Shown: positions 9,826 to 23,445 of the stretch, piece after piece
How positions within the stretch are numbered: the stretch's first letter is position 1
Layout of the letters: each line of letters starts with the position of its first letter
NCBI GenBank assembly: GCA_037975125.1
Contig: CM075855.1
Coordinates: 85,607,215 to 85,671,214, forward strand
Origin: Latrodectus hesperus
Lineage: Eukaryota; Arthropoda; Arachnida; Araneae; Theridiidae
Reading direction: 5' to 3'
DNA: 64,000 bases
Translations under genes and position numbers: made by a program
The notes under the pieces: generated by a model
Seen by the model: only the letters and a program-made list of their open reading frames with translations
Told to the model about the DNA's origin: nothing
The model's database searches: none

Positions 9826-12800
9826 GTTTTGTACATCGCAATATTTACCATTTCATTTCCTTACTATGAAATTTACTACATGCAACAACTAGAGACATTT
9901 TCTTTCATGAAAACAGGTGATTTGATAATATCTAAGGGTAACACCCCTCTACCAACATTCAGTTAGCGCTCCTTATTGCTTTGCAGTGGAACTCTTCAGT
10001 GAGGACCAAGACTTTATGAACTTCGACAGCTAATGCCCAACCTCTCCGAATTTAACTGTCATGCTTATATTAATGCTAATTTGAGTTGTGGGTAGTTTAA
10101 AATTATTTATCCTATGAACCTTTTATTTGTAAGATTTTTGACAAGCTCCCCCCTCCCTCCAATAAGTACCAATGATTATTTCTCGATAAAATTAAAAAAA
10201 AAACAACTTTAAGAGACAATGTTTTGCAACGAAATTTAAAACTAAGTCATTTGTTTCCACTACATTTTTAAACACTGTTTTCAAAAGGCCTGGATTTCGC
10301 GCAAACGGCACTGGAGCAGTGTGGGGGGGAAATAATAAATTTAAACACAAAAGCCGTATTCTTTTGCAACGATGGTTTCCCAACAACGAACCAATAGAGG
10401 TCCACTTATCCAGGAAGCTAATGAAATCGAGACTAATCCTATTTGTTGGGCATAATCTCTAAGGAAATACTGTTATTATCTGTCACACAACAGGGATTGT
10501 TTTGGCCAATTCTACAGAAGGATTTGCATGCAATCTGGGGTGTTTTGCTGTGTCATTGAAACTGGTATCAGAATGTGTCATTTAAATGCTTATACGAGAC
10601 ATAAATTTGTAGCTAATTTTATAAAATAATTATCGTAATATTTTTTACATTTGGTAAAATGATGGAAAATACGAACTCTAAAAAAAATGAAATTTAACGT
10701 ACTTTATTAGTCGATTAAGGGCTACGATTCATATTTTATTTTCTAGTTCAAAATTGATTTTGGTAGAAATTGATTGTTATTAGTTTTCATCAAACCAACA
10801 GTAAATACATATTAAAGCTCTTGTAAAATTAAATCAGCTAGCAAAATTGTGACTTCTCAAAAACAGTTTCCAAAATCATTCTCATTTTTTTTTGGCATGT
10901 CCGAATGTTGGCACATTCTAAGAAATAAAATCTTCTATAACATGTAGTTTCACCAAATGTGAAAGTTAGTTTTCACGACTTCTTGATAGAAATTTAAGAA
11001 TTCTGGAATATTTAACTGCAAATATTAATTTGGGAATAAATTTCCCAAATACACATAGAGCTGAAATTTATAATTTTATATTTTTACGAAACATAGAACC
11101 TTCCAGTAACCACTGGATTGCTCAGAATAACGCAGCTTGCCGCTTTTTCACGATTAATCATTATGTGAATCCTGGAAAATCTTGAAGTACCGATTAGCGC
11201 GAAAAATAAATACAGACCCCTAATTAAAAATTCATACAATTATAGAATTCGTTTTAAAGAAAAATATGAAAGATTTTATCATACATTATTTAAAAATTTT
11301 TTAATGTAAACTAAATGGAAATATTCTCTCTCTCTCTCATTCATTAAAAATCTTCTTCAGTTTTAGAGTTCTTTTAATTCAAATGACTAAATAAAATCAG
11401 TAAAATTATCTCTAAACTACCATTAAATAAAATATTGAAAGCATTAGTCTTTTTTTTATATAATTTTTTTCAACACAGCTGAAAATTAAATGCTTGCTTA
11501 CTTAGAACGTGATGAATAACTAATCTAGTGTGATGCTCAATCGATGCATTTTTCCCTAAACACCAAAACGTATTAGAAAACTGCAATCAATTTTTAACGC
11601 AATGTTATTTAGGAATTACATTTACTCTTTGTAAAAAAATAATTCTCTGCAAACTATAAATCATCCAGTTATACGTCGCAACAGGGTTGAATTAGAAATC
11701 AAAGCAGGAATGACCAAAGACAAATGCATTAAGCCAGTAGGTGACCCAATTCGTAATATGTTTATACATCTGCGAGTGTTGACAAGGGTTTGATTTCGCG
11801 GCGATTACGATTACGATCAAACTGAAAAAAGTATCAGATTAGAATCGATTGGAATGTTAATTTGAAAGCAACAATGTGAAATACGAGCTTTTGAAATGGT
11901 CATTCGTAATTAGTTGTAAGGACACTAACAATGAAATCTAGTGAAAATTACCTTCTAGTTACAGATAAAGTATTCATAACCTTGATTGAATTACTAACAA
12001 TATTAGAACATTTTCATAATATTATTCAATGCAGATTTGATAACAGAACAAAAAATTAGCAAACAAGAGAACAGTTAAAACTTATAATGGATAAAAGAAT
12101 TTTAAGAAAATAATTTGACACTAGTGTTTGATAAAAATTAATTATTTTACTTAGTCTTCAGAAAAATTTATATTCGTGATGCACTTAGAATTTGCCGCAG
12201 AAAATGCCAATTTCTCTGCCAAAAATGGTTTTATCCGATTGGTAATCAAAAATGGTTGAATTTTTTTAGGATTACCAAATATTTCTATTGTAAATATTAC
12301 ATTATACAAATTTATTGAGGGTTAGAAATACCACTAGCTAGATTCCTTTGTCATCAATTACGCGCAATTTTCAATTTTGTAGACAAATTTATCGCCAAAT
12401 GTAAAAAAATTCTTGATGAGTGAGTAGAATCTTTAATTACATACATTTCAATATTTTTTTCACTATTTAATTGCTTTTTTAATAATTTCCTAATTTTTTT
12501 AAATTATTGTAAGTTATTTGTTTCTATTTATTCTAAGCTCTTTGACCACATTACTTTTAAAATATAAATAATAAATTTTTTTGTAGTGATGGAATTGTTT
12601 ATGTGAGTTAAATATGTGCTGTTAAAAATGAGCTTTAAGTGCAAACATATAAGAATTTATTTGAATTTGCTATGATTAAAATTATGGATAAAACGAAAGG
12701 AAGTCCATACATTTTGACAATTTACGAAGTTTGTAAAATTGAGTTTTACTGTGTCAGTTCCTTAATTTGAAATATAACATACAGCTACTTTATTTAATAC

Positions 12801-13159
12801 TTATTTGTTTCAATCTGAAATTAAAAATAAAAATTTTTCCTTGACGTCTAAAAGTAAAACTTATATTCATGGAACATTTCAAAAAACCATTGTTAGTTCA
12901 CACTATAATCCTACACTTCCTATTTCACAATACAAATGAATACTCAAACTTACTTTAATAGAAAACTTTCCCGGAAGACGCACGCGGTAGGACTTAAAAA
13001 AAAATCTAATTGTCTTTCAGCAGTGTTGCCACATCCGCAGTTAAAAAGATAAGTTGAAAGGACAGCAGATCCCGTGGAGTTTGCGGTTTTCTTTTGATTG
13101 CAGAGTTTTTTTCTCATATTCATTTAATTCAGTGACAAGACAAATTTATTCGCCTTCGA

Positions 13160-13161
<2 letters not shown>
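9826..13161. other. no gene recognised
   Basis: AT-rich, with no open frame above 64 codons and no motif I can name. A short CT run lies near 11,324-11,338. Confidence 0.5.

Positions 13162-13230
<69 letters not shown>
13162..13230. repeat. (TA)n microsatellite
   Basis: About 70 bp of pure TA alternation. A short imperfect CATTAC/CATTATTGC run follows at about 13,490-13,530. Nothing else is recognised up to 13,589. Confidence 0.95.
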
Positions 13231-13232
<2 letters not shown>

Positions 13233-13589
13233 ATAAATTTCTATACATCGATTAAAGAAAACCATAAAAGAAAATATTTTCATCGATAAAAGGAAAAAAA
13301 AAACACTTTAAATGATGTAAGCATGATTTGATTTAACATTTTTCAGTATATATTTCATAAATAATTAGTTTTAAAGTGGTTAACAGCACATACTTTTTAT
13401 ATGCAACACTTAAACTTTCAAATACACGGTTTACTACTTTAGAAATCGTCAAGATTACTTTTTTCGTTTTATTTCCATATATTGCCATTCATTATTATTG
13501 CCATTACCATTACCATTATTGCCATTCAAATATAATATTTAGTGGTAAATTATATTTCAAGAAGTAAAAAATATTGACATTTTTTGACT

Positions 13590-13940
13590 ATAAAGTGCTT
13601 GTTTCTTTCGTTCCGGTTGAGATTCTCATTGGTTTAAGATATCCATGACGACAGATGACGTTTTACCTACGTCACATTTAAATATTTACGACATCGTATT
13701 GAGACGGTGTCGTCAATCCGACTTGTCCACGAATTTGCTACCTGCCTTCAAATCTTCAAGCGTCAGCAAACAAGGCGAAGTTCACCATCGAATATTGAGA
13801 ATAATGTCGAAATTCATTGTTATTAAAGCGATTTCATATAAAGCATCGGTATGTGTGAGAAGACGTTTTATATGATTTATGTCATTAAGAAGTTGAAAAT
13901 AGAACAGAAGAAGAAGCAAAATAAAAAACACAAGACAAAA
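13590..13940 (-). repeat. repeat A, inverted copy
   Basis: Read on the minus strand it carries the GAACTTCGCCTTGTTTGCTG block, the GGTAGCAAATTCGTGGACAAGTC block and the terminal CTCAACCGGAACGAAAGAAA block in the same order as the 9.2-kb copy. The 5' third is missing or too diverged to see. From here to 14,605 nothing is recognised. Confidence 0.7.
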
Positions 13941-14620
13941 CATTCACTTCATAGTTAATTAAATTTTTAAATATTTCTTAAATTAATACAATTCTTCTAA
14001 ATTAATAATTGCAATATTAAACAATCTCTTTTTTGCATTCAGCACATTTTATATTTTACAGTTATTTATAACAGGGAAAAAATTAGGATAAATTTTTAAA
14101 TAATATTTCCAGCAGATAATCAGAGGGAATAATTAGTCGGGTAATTTATAATATTAATTTAATCGAAATTATTACGTTAGATCATTAATTAGATTTTTTA
14201 AATAAGCGAATAAAGAGCTTTAGCATAATTGAAATCAACTTCAACCAAGTATAGACAGAGAAATACAAGCAAAAGAGTGAAACTTCGTAATAATTTTAAG
14301 GGGAGGGAGTAAGATTCTTTTTTTTATGTTTTTGGGAAAAATTGCTCAAAATTAAATTTTAAAAGCATCTTTTGCTTCAAGACATTTGTTCCTTATAACA
14401 TAAAAATATTATAAATTCATTAAAACAATATTGAAAAAAAATGGTTTATAGATTTTAAATAATACAACTGAAACACGTTTCTGAAAAATTCGAGGAAATT
14501 ACACAATGAAATTTTGCGCTCCAAACCACTAAAATTCGATTCTAAACCACTACACAAGCCTCCACACGAGGCTTCAATTCACGGCCTATTAGACGCCAGA
14601 TAATACAGATTCGTTAAAAG

Positions 14621-14882
14621 AGGCCTCGGTGGCCTGATTGGTTAGGGCGTTGTTCTCAGAATCGGGAGGTAGTGAGTTCGAATCCCGGATTAACTGAAGG
14701 TCCGTCATGTTCGCTAAAGGCGGCAGGGGCAAATTAAAAGTGTGGATGATTGCAACGTTCTCCAAGTGAAATGATAACTCTTGGGGTCGCAATTGGGGTT
14801 TTCTTCTTGGTCTTTGCTTCAATCTGATTGGTAGAGGCAATTCGGGGTTAGGGACAGGGAAGCATGCTGGTGCAACAACAAC
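14621..14882 (+). mobile_element. SINE family 2 with (CAA)n tail
   Basis: The tRNA head (GGTGGCCTGATTGGTTAGGGCG for the A-box area; GAGTTCGAATCCCGG for the B box) is followed by a body containing AAGTGAAATGATAACTC. It ends in GGGAAGCATGCTGGTG plus CAACAACAAC. Imperfect flanking repeats (AGATTCGTTAAAA before, AGATCGTAAAAA after) look like a decayed target duplication. The element is transcribed by Pol III if active and would need a LINE for mobility. A minus-strand open frame through it is accidental. Confidence 0.85.
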
Positions 14883-14890
14883 AGATCGTA

Positions 14891-17197
14891 AAAATTTCAA
14901 CAGCCAAGTGAATTTGTACGATAAAATTAATCGTTTATTATTTTTTAAATATATAAATTGAACAATACCTCTTAAATATTAAATAATAAACAACTACTAC
15001 AGAAGTGTTATACATTGATTTTGTCAAAATTTAAGATTATTCTCTATATCTGAATACTGATTTAACTTAAGTTGCAGCCGAAGCTCTTAGAAAGAGGTCG
15101 CATAAAACCTTATCATAAAAACAGACGTCAAAATTACTCAAAATACAAATCAGAAGACTCTAAAAAATTAATTACGCAAGAACACAATTAAAATAAAAAA
15201 AACTAAGGTTTCTAATTCTCTAAAATTCGAGTTTAGAACTTTATTTTTTATATTTATACAATTGTCTTGTTGCTAGATGCAAAAACGTAACAATTGGAAA
15301 AGTAAAATTAATCTACCCTGCCAGATACAATAAATTGTTTAAAATAATCCCCTTCTGACAAACCTATTTCGAAAAAATTTACTAAGATAATAAGATATTT
15401 TAAGAAAAAAATGTAATATTTATTTTTCATTTCTGCTAAGAACATTAAAATAAAAAATAATTATTCAAACTCACAGGAATAATTACCAAATGATTCGAAA
15501 ATAGATCTGAGAGCTTTTTCGAAATCGTCCCGATCAAAAATGCAAAAAACGTCATCGTGGTGTCATACTGACGTATTTTCTTTTTTCAACAAGGAAGCGA
15601 AATTATTTTAAAATAGTTTAGCATGTACGTGAATAACATCAAAATGCGTCATAAAAAATAGGGTAGTTCATAATAGAATCTTAAAATTTCAACCTTGCAT
15701 ATTTATGATAAGTGGTTTAAAAATAATGATTTTTTTTAAATCCTACTTTTGTAGACTACAAAATAATGTCTTATATGGACAAATTAAAACAGCAAATGAG
15801 TTTTTGAAAGTGTTCTAAATTTGTTTCTTTTTATCTTCTAATAGAAATTTAGACAATTAAGAATATTCATTTCCTCCTTAATTTTTTAGATAATATGAAA
15901 TAGACTAGATCCATTTCTAATTGATTAAAAGTAAAATCTATCGCATATTGAACTGATTATGTCTTTGAATATGTTTTCAAAAACAAATATTTGAGATTTT
16001 ATATTTATTTAAGTAAAAATTAAGATTCTACTTTAGAGTATAAATTAAACTGTTCAAAATATCATTTTAAAGTTGTGTGTTTCTTTTTTTCAAAATGATC
16101 TCCAAATTTTGAATGGATCATCTATAAATTAGAATTATTTGGTCAGTAAACTGTGTTTTTAAATTTTATATTTGGCAATAACAATAAGAAACAAAAAATA
16201 CCAGGGCCAAAAATAGAGACTGAGTAAGAAATATTTCGCCAAAACCACTCCACAAAACGAGAAAACAATTCTGGCGATAAATCACAGATAACAAAAAAGA
16301 ACACTCCTGGTCTATCGAACCCAATTCCCATTTCAGGGAAAGGTTGGAGACATTTCGGTCAATGTTGTCACAGAAAGAATCCTTCATTTTCGGCATTTTA
16401 TTTTTTTGGCGAGCGTTAGTTGGGTGAGAGACAGAGACACGTCAAAAAACGAAAGGAAACTTCCAGCGAATTGGCGAGGACAATGGACACGTTTTCGTGC
16501 TTCCGAGCAGTTTCCCATCCCATAAGAAGACCAAACACCTCAGTGACATGGAAGTCCTTTTCATTAGGCCTAAGACTGAAGAGAACGAGGTCGTGACAAT
16601 TTTTTTCCTTTCTGTCGCCAAATGCGATTCAAAGCACAAATGGAACATAACGCGATCAATAAAGAGGAGAGTTCACTGGTGAGATGGATGAATGTCCACC
16701 AGAATGTCTTTCTCTCGGATTATTCCCTTGTTTTATTTTCTGGAAAAATCATCCGACGGCTTAAATAAACAATGGCCATCTTGGATGCATCGTGAAAAGT
16801 CAGTCTCGTAATGAAGCTTTTTGAAAGAACCATCTGCGCTGGCCCGAGATCATAAATTGCTGCGAACATTTTTATAACTTTTGGCGCAACAATCACACAA
16901 TGGAGTTATTGCAAGGGGCAAACAGAGTGAACAATAAGTTTATTGCAAGTGAAAGCCACAGAAAAACAGTAAACACGCTGGTTTTTTAATAAGGGTATCT
17001 TAAGGGAAATATCAATATCTAAATCATGGTCACTGGCAAACATTTTTTTAAGTGAATGAAATTCTTGAGCTCATTATGTCACGCTTTAACGGTTAATATT
17101 TTTTAAGTAAATCTTTAAATTATCTAAAAATATAAGAAAATACATTTATATAATAAGAGACGAAAAAAATAACATTTTCAAAATAGTTCTTAAAATA
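14891..17197. other. no gene recognised; GC-richer patch at 16.35-16.80 kb
   Basis: Mostly AT-rich. The patch at about 16,350-16,800 is less AT-biased and carries overlapping open frames of 61-76 codons on both strands. None shows a recognisable domain. It might be conserved non-coding sequence, but that is a guess. Confidence 0.4.
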
Positions 17198-17541
17198 TTA
17201 AGAACAATATGTCCACAGTGGCCCAATAAGTCAGGACGTTTGTTTTCACTATCAGAAAGTAGTGAGCTCAAATTCCGACCGAATTACAGATCCGTCGTGA
17301 TTATTAAGGGGCCGGAGCATGTTAAATATATCGTAGTCGCAATGTCTTCCATGTGAAATGATACCTCTGGGGAGTGAGAGTCCATTTCTGGGGGTCCCTG
17401 CTTCTAAGTTATGAAGACTCACTTTCGGGGCTGCGATGGCACCATTCACAGGGGGGTCCATTACATAAGGTGCCATCCCTTCTGTTCCTTGTGCTGAAAG
17501 GATGTGACCGGGCATCATACAAAAACATTAAGAACAGTATT
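17198..17541 (+). mobile_element. SINE family 2, variant with CCGGGCAT 3' end, TSD visible
   Basis: Flanking repeats ATTAAGAACAATAT (about 17,197-17,210) and ATTAAGAACAGTAT (about 17,526-17,539) bracket a family 2 SINE. The head is worn (B-box area GAGCTCAAATTCCG). The body has ATGTGAAATGATACCTCTGG and then ACTTTCGGGG...GATGGCACC, ending GACCGGGCATC. The 3' half differs from the 14.6-kb copy but matches SINE 3 at 42.2 kb, so heads and tails have been exchanged between families. Confidence 0.85.
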
Positions 17542-18342
17542 TGAATGAGCAGATAGTCTCCCTTAATATAAATTTTAATCATCATGATCAAAGTCATAAT
17601 AATTAATGTAAGTTATAGTAAATTCTCACGGTGAACGTTCAGCATTCAATCTGATTGCAGAATCCTTGTTATGAGAAAGTACAGTGAGTTCCAGATACAG
17701 AACAAATCGGTGATGGTAAATGGAGAAATTATGGAATGTTGATATTGGTTTACCAACACCAAACATTTCATAATTTACAATCGTGCACAGGAATTAAAAT
17801 AACAAGAGATAACCTCCTTCAATCCACATATTTAACATGCATAGATCTCTTAATACGACGGTTTTTTATTTGGTCAGAAATGAGAACCATTCTTTGCTAA
17901 ATAAGAACTTCCGCAATCCTGGAAGCGACAAGTTGATTTGTTCCGTAAAAAAGCAACACTTCCAAGTACACACAGAAACGCTTCTTCAAGTTTCTTGCCA
18001 TAGCAAGAGGCAAGGGCGCGGTCTCAGCCTCTGCCGAACGACTGGAGCACCTCGAAGTGTGAGCTTGGAAGTTTTCCGGGCTCTACAATATGTGTATATG
18101 GCTCATTGCCTACGAAGGCAGTTTACGCAGTGGACAGCAAAATGCCTTGCAACGCCGTTTGGATATTAAGCTGTTAAGTAGTATCGTAATTCTTTTTAGG
18201 CTTAGTGGGAAGCGAAAGGTCCCGGATTCAATCCTTCCATTACTGAGCAAAGTTGCAGGTAGTGTGTGGGTGCTTGGGAATTTTTCAGGATACCTCAACT
18301 AGCAACAGAAAGCACATCCATTAGTAAATAGTATATTCGATA
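17542..18342. other. no gene recognised
   Basis: An open frame of 110 codons (17,837-18,169, plus strand) has no recognisable domain and no splice context. A possible Pol III B-box-like CCGGATTCAATCC lies near 18,222 and may be a SINE relic. Confidence 0.35.
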
Positions 18343-18857
18343 GATTTGGTTTGTTTGCGCTCAAAGATCTTTATTTCACACGAAGGCTAATTAGATCAGA
18401 GACTAACAGTTTAAAGTGGATTTCGAGTTATTACAAACATCCAATCCGATGAGGGATTCGAACCTACAAACTGTTGAACGGAAGGCAGAAACCATTCGTC
18501 TACCAGCTCGGCTTGGTTGGTTTGTTATTCATCGGCCAGTTTTTGCATACTAGGACTAATTAGATAGGGACCTACAGTTTAAAGTGGATTCCAAAACATT
18601 ACTAACATTGAAGCTCGAGTTGGGATTCGAACTCGAGAACTGTTGAAACAATGGCAATAGCAGAAACCATTCGGCTACCAGTTCGGTTTGGTTTGTTTGT
18701 CATTCATCTGCCATTTTTTGCATACTAGGGCTAATTAGACAGTGACCTACAGTTTTAAAAGAATTTCGAAACACTAGAGCATACAAAATCGAGGTAAGAA
18801 TCAAATTCACAGTTGAACCAAAGATCAGAGTGTCAACTATTCGGCTGCCCGCTCGGC
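18343..18857 (-). mobile_element. three head-to-tail SINE family 1 copies
   Basis: Complete units, each with tail, body and tRNA head, lie at about 18,343-18,512, 18,513-18,685 and 18,686-18,857. B-box cores decay along the series: GGTTCGAATCC is intact or nearly so in the first two, and the third is badly mutated. Unlike the block at 0.75-1.47 kb, the tail (GGTTTGTTTG...) is retained in every unit, so this array arose differently, perhaps by repeated insertion or as a preformed trimer. Confidence 0.85.
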
Positions 18858-20785
18858 AACTAACACACCAGAGGTCCCTTGCAAGTGGGATTAAAAACTA
18901 TGAGGTACATATACGAATACTTCTGAAGATGTACATTAAAACTACAACTAAAAAGTATTATATTGCCTCTGTATGATATAGTAAAAGGAAACCAAATGGT
19001 GAGAATAAAAATTTGGAAGATTCACTGGTTCAGAAATATTTGTCCTAATATTTGTGCAATAAGAAAAAATTATAAAATTTCTTTACAGATCTATGTAGTC
19101 GATCTGATTTATCGACAAAGAAGTAAATATGTTCTGAAAACCAAATTTGCCGAAATGGGATACATAGAATTACAAATAGATTACAATTTGCAACCAACTT
19201 TTTAAGTAATATTTTGGAGGAAATTGAGCTTCTAAATTAGGAAAGTGCCTTTCTTAAATAGAATGTCAAATTGTAAGAGAAATACAATGAGGAAAGAAAA
19301 AATTTTTTCAATTTTTACTTACTAAATAAATGCAATGTTCGAAGAATTTAAAAAATAAGTTTTTTACATTTAAATATTGCTACACACTTCATTTAGAATT
19401 ACTTTGCATTATTAACATTTTGAGTGATATTCATGTTGTTGTCATTAGACTCATTGCCAAATATTCTACTAAAGCGGCAAAAGTTTCATATAAAGTCGCC
19501 ATTCTGCTTCGAGAGTAGCTTTTCATCAAAGTTAATTTCACTGGAATCTTTATCATGAATATGAATATCCTAAATATTTTCTCGCGATTATTCTTACGCT
19601 CTGAATTCTTCACCAAATTTCAAATAGGGAGGATTTGGCGACATTTGAATCCGGGCCCTGTTAATAGAAAATTACCGCAATTTGTGCCTTCGAAAAATAA
19701 AATTCTTAATTATTCGCAATTATAGTTGATTTTAGATATTATGTGAACGCACTTCTAATAACTTATTCGCACTCATTCAACTAAAATTGAAAATTAATCT
19801 CACTAAAAATGACGAATGTATAGATAACATTATCCGATAATTCAAAACACATTCCACAAGGAAAAGAAAAATGGCGAGGAATTTGTTTCATTACGCCAAA
19901 CCCAATCGCACGAATTTCTGGCAAGTCAGCAAACCTCTCGCTCTTTAGCCTTCTCGATTCAACAGAACGCCAAACGAGAAATTAAAGATAATCGGATTGT
20001 TTTCCTTTATCTCAAGCTTTTATTCGCATGCCAAAATGGAATAAATACCAGAGGCTTTTACACTTCTGAGCAAACAAACGGCTCGTTTGTCGGGAAACCT
20101 TCACTGCCACTCTCCCGCTTGGACAGATATTTGGTATGGCCAGAGCCATCTCACGCTGGTTCCTGGGGTTACCGGTACAAGACACAGTAAACAACTCGCC
20201 GATACCCTTGAAGCCAATTCGCGTACTCCACAACTCCTTTGTTTATTTTTTTATTCCCACAGCCAATTGTTGGGACGCTTTCTCGGAATTGTTACGGTGA
20301 CTTCTTTTGTTCGATGTATCCTTGTCCACATTCTACTGTCAATACTCATGTCATCGAGAGAGAAGGAAAATGATACCGATGGTCATAAAACTGATGTTAA
20401 TCAATTAAAACGTTCGAAATTCAATAGCAATTTTATTTTTAATAAGGTATTGTTTCATGAGGATAAGAAACATAAAAAAGCTGAATAATACCATCTGCTT
20501 TTATCATTAAAAGTATTATTTTAAACTGAAGTAATTTATAAAATTGCCTATTACAACAATGTAATCAAATTCTCAAAGACAGAATGCAAAACATCGTTAA
20601 AAAATTACTTTGAATGTAAAATTAGAAGTAAATGCTAACTGTAAAATAAATAAAATATTTTTTAAGAAGATTACAGTTTTAATTATGAAGAATTAATATT
20701 ATCAAATATATTTAAAAGCATTTTTGTGGTACAATGGTTAGCGTTTCATTTTCTTAACAGGTGGTAAAAGTTAACTTATGGTACA
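18858..20785. other. no gene recognised; GC-richer patch at 19.86-20.35 kb
   Basis: Contains an open frame of 133 codons at 20,087-20,488 (plus). No domain, no signal peptide I would trust, and an opposing 73-codon frame overlaps it. I do not call it a gene. Confidence 0.4.
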
Positions 20786-20793
20786 GCTCGCAG

Positions 20794-20918
20794 AGTTTGA
20801 TCTGTTTGTCGATCTGTGGTCATTTTTTCCCCACGCGGGTTGATTTAACTGGAATCTACAGTTCTTAGTGGATTCCGGACCACTACAAGCATCCACACTT
20901 CAAGTGGGAAACGAGCAA
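20794..20918 (-). mobile_element. SINE family 1 body fragment
   Basis: GATCTGTTTGTCG, CCCACGCGGGTTGATTTAACT and GTGGATTCCGGACCACTACA match the family body. The tRNA head has been lost. Nothing is recognised from here to 22,778. Confidence 0.6.
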
Positions 20919-22778
20919 CAGTAAATCAAATTCAAGAGAAAAGTATGTATATTTTTATCTGCATTTTACCCTTTCGTGTTTGAAAGAAAGCAAATTCGAT
21001 ACCCTACTCACCCGAAGAATTCCGTGCCTATTTCAAGTGCAAAGTTAACATGAGGAAGGTTCTGGAAAACGAATGACTTCTATTTTGTTAATAAATGATG
21101 CTGTAACTTTAATTTTCATTGTGATAACCAGAATCACAATTTTTTGTGTTTTATAGTGATAATTCATTTTTCAAAATGAATTTCCAATTTTTTAAAACTT
21201 TATTTCAACAATTTTTACGAGTCGATTAAATTCAATTTTTATTTACAGCAATCTCCATTAAGTTTATCTTCCTCAAGGAAAAAAAATTCTGAGTCATTTA
21301 CTCCACTATCCTTTTAATCTCTACCACAATTTTACTGATCAATCGTACAATTGGGGCTTGAAAACGAAATTAACCGAAAATTAAAATTGTTTTTAATCCT
21401 GTATTAATTTTATTAAATAAGTTCATATATGTGGCTCTAAATTATATATAAAATAATAAAATTTTATAAATATTTGAAAAATTTTGCATAAAATAATAAA
21501 AGAATACGTAAATGACAATAAATAACTTTGGAAAACTGGTTTCTATATTATTAAGCAATCCCAAAAATGTTATCGAATATTAAATGCAAGGAATAAATAC
21601 TTAATTGCATAAAATATAATAAAAAAAATCTCTTTGGCTTACACTCTCTCACTCCTACACATACTAAAAAATGATCAATAATAAAGCCGAAAACAATAAG
21701 TTTCACTCATTCAGATTTATTTCTTATTTCGAGTTCATCTATCTGAAGATCTACTTTTTCCTTCATATAACGGGAAATCCGGGACTGGAATGACCTGATT
21801 ACCTCTCATTAGACAGAAATATTTTTAGAGAAATTCCCAATAAGTACATTTCAGATTAGGAAAAAATAAAATTTCAATCTTTTTCAAAAAAAAAAAAAAT
21901 GTATACCAGTTGAGCTTTATTGAGTTCAAACGTAAAGTAAATGATCTCATCATTAACGTTTGAACTGCACTTCATTAATAAATACGAAGGCTTTAGTTTT
22001 CGAATGCTTGTAATTCAATTTCGCATCTCAAGAGGAGGAAGGTAAAAATAAATAGTTTTAGTTACTTCTACCAATAATTATTATTTATTTAATTATCGCC
22101 CCCCTCCCCTAAGTACTAAACGTATTTAACCCCAGAAATGAATAGATATATATTCTAGAAGAAAAACATGAAATCTTAAAGGTATTGCGGTTGAATTTCA
22201 AAAAAAGATCACTAAGAATAAAAAGAAGGGACTTTTTATTATTAAATATTAACTGTCCCCCAAATCCTTTTTAAGGCCTTTTCAATTAATAATATGAGAG
22301 GTAGTTTTTCTCATAGAAAAATCATTTTGAAATAAAATAACTTTTTCGTGATTGAAAAGTGTCAAAAAGGTCGTAAGATAAAGTTTCAGAATTAGATAGA
22401 AATACTGTTGCATCTGCAGTTAAGAACCTATAAATAAGCTATTAATAATGATTTGTTTGCCACTATGCTTACTTTTACAACATGAGGTTTAATTCAATCA
22501 ATCAATATGCTTGAATTCATTCATTCATATATTCAATAGGACAGAATTAATCCTTATGATCAGAAGCAAAAAATATGTCCTCTCTCTCGACAGTGTTGTC
22601 TATACGTATAAATCTTATTTCGCATATGCTCCTGATAGTGCAATCTATAATATATTTTATTAATGTTATAAATATTATAAATAATAAAGAATAAAATATT
22701 ATAAATAATTTTTTATTCAGAAAGAAAAAATAGCTTGGTAAAAAAATTCAGATCTTAATAATCTAAAACATTCATTAC

Positions 22779-22917
22779 GAGCTTATAAAAACGAGAATAT
22801 ACTGTACTATTTTTTTCTGCTATTGAAAAATCATTATTTTTGCTCTTTGTAACGTATGTGTTTACTTTTTCCCTAATACGCCGCAGATAAAAAAGGCATT
22901 GGGACGCGGATATGGTT
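22779..22917. repeat. pogo-like element end plus duplicated flank
   Basis: AAAACGAGAATATACTGTA (ending at 22,806) is a pogo/Tigger-type terminus. The following 110 bp (GCTCTTTGTAACGTATGTG ... AAAAAGGCATTGGGACG) are repeated at 23,337-23,445 after the second such terminus. One duplication therefore covers both the terminus and its flank. Confidence 0.6.
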
Positions 22918-23015
22918 TTAAGTGGATTCCAAATCATTCTATACACCCAGGATAGAAGTGACAATTCATGCAATGTATTATTAAAATGAAGGCCTGAATA
23001 TATATAAATTTTATA

Positions 23016-23336
23016 TACAGTAAATGCTCGTTTTTACGAACCTCTAATTTACGAACACTTACGTTTTTACGAACTAGCGGCTAGTTCCTACCAGACACCT
23101 TACGCTCAATAATAATTTTTAACACCCATTTAAAACTAAAATTTTTTTAAATGAATTCTTTTTTGTGAACATTTCGTTTCTGACAAACAATTTGCTTTTC
23201 CATTTCTTATTATTTTTTTTTATGATCTGATATTTTCTCAGTTTTTTATGTTTGCTTTTCATATAACATCTGAGATTTCGCTTCATTCTCGAACAACAAA
23301 GCCCCTACGAGTGCGTAAAAACAAGAATCTACTGTA
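23016..23336. mobile_element. pogo/Tigger-like MITE
   Basis: It begins TACAGTAAATGCTCGTTTTT and ends with GTAAAAACAAGAATCTACTGTA-like sequence, its reverse complement with a few differences. The TA dinucleotides at both ends match the TA target duplication of this superfamily. At about 320 bp with no coding capacity, it is a non-autonomous derivative. Internal sequence is AT-rich and unremarkable. Confidence 0.75.
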
Positions 23337-23445
23337 CCGTTTTTTCAACTATTAAAAAATCACTGTTTTAGCTCTTTGTAGCGTATGTGTTAACTGTTTT
23401 CCCAATATGCCGCCGATGAAAAAGGCATTGGAACGTGGATGAAAG

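Noticed and set aside
14589..14900. 103-codon minus-strand frame
   Set aside because: It runs through the SINE family 2 copy on the opposite strand; no independent support.
20087..20488. 133-codon open frame as a host gene
   Set aside because: No recognisable domain, a 73-codon opposing frame, and no splice or promoter context.
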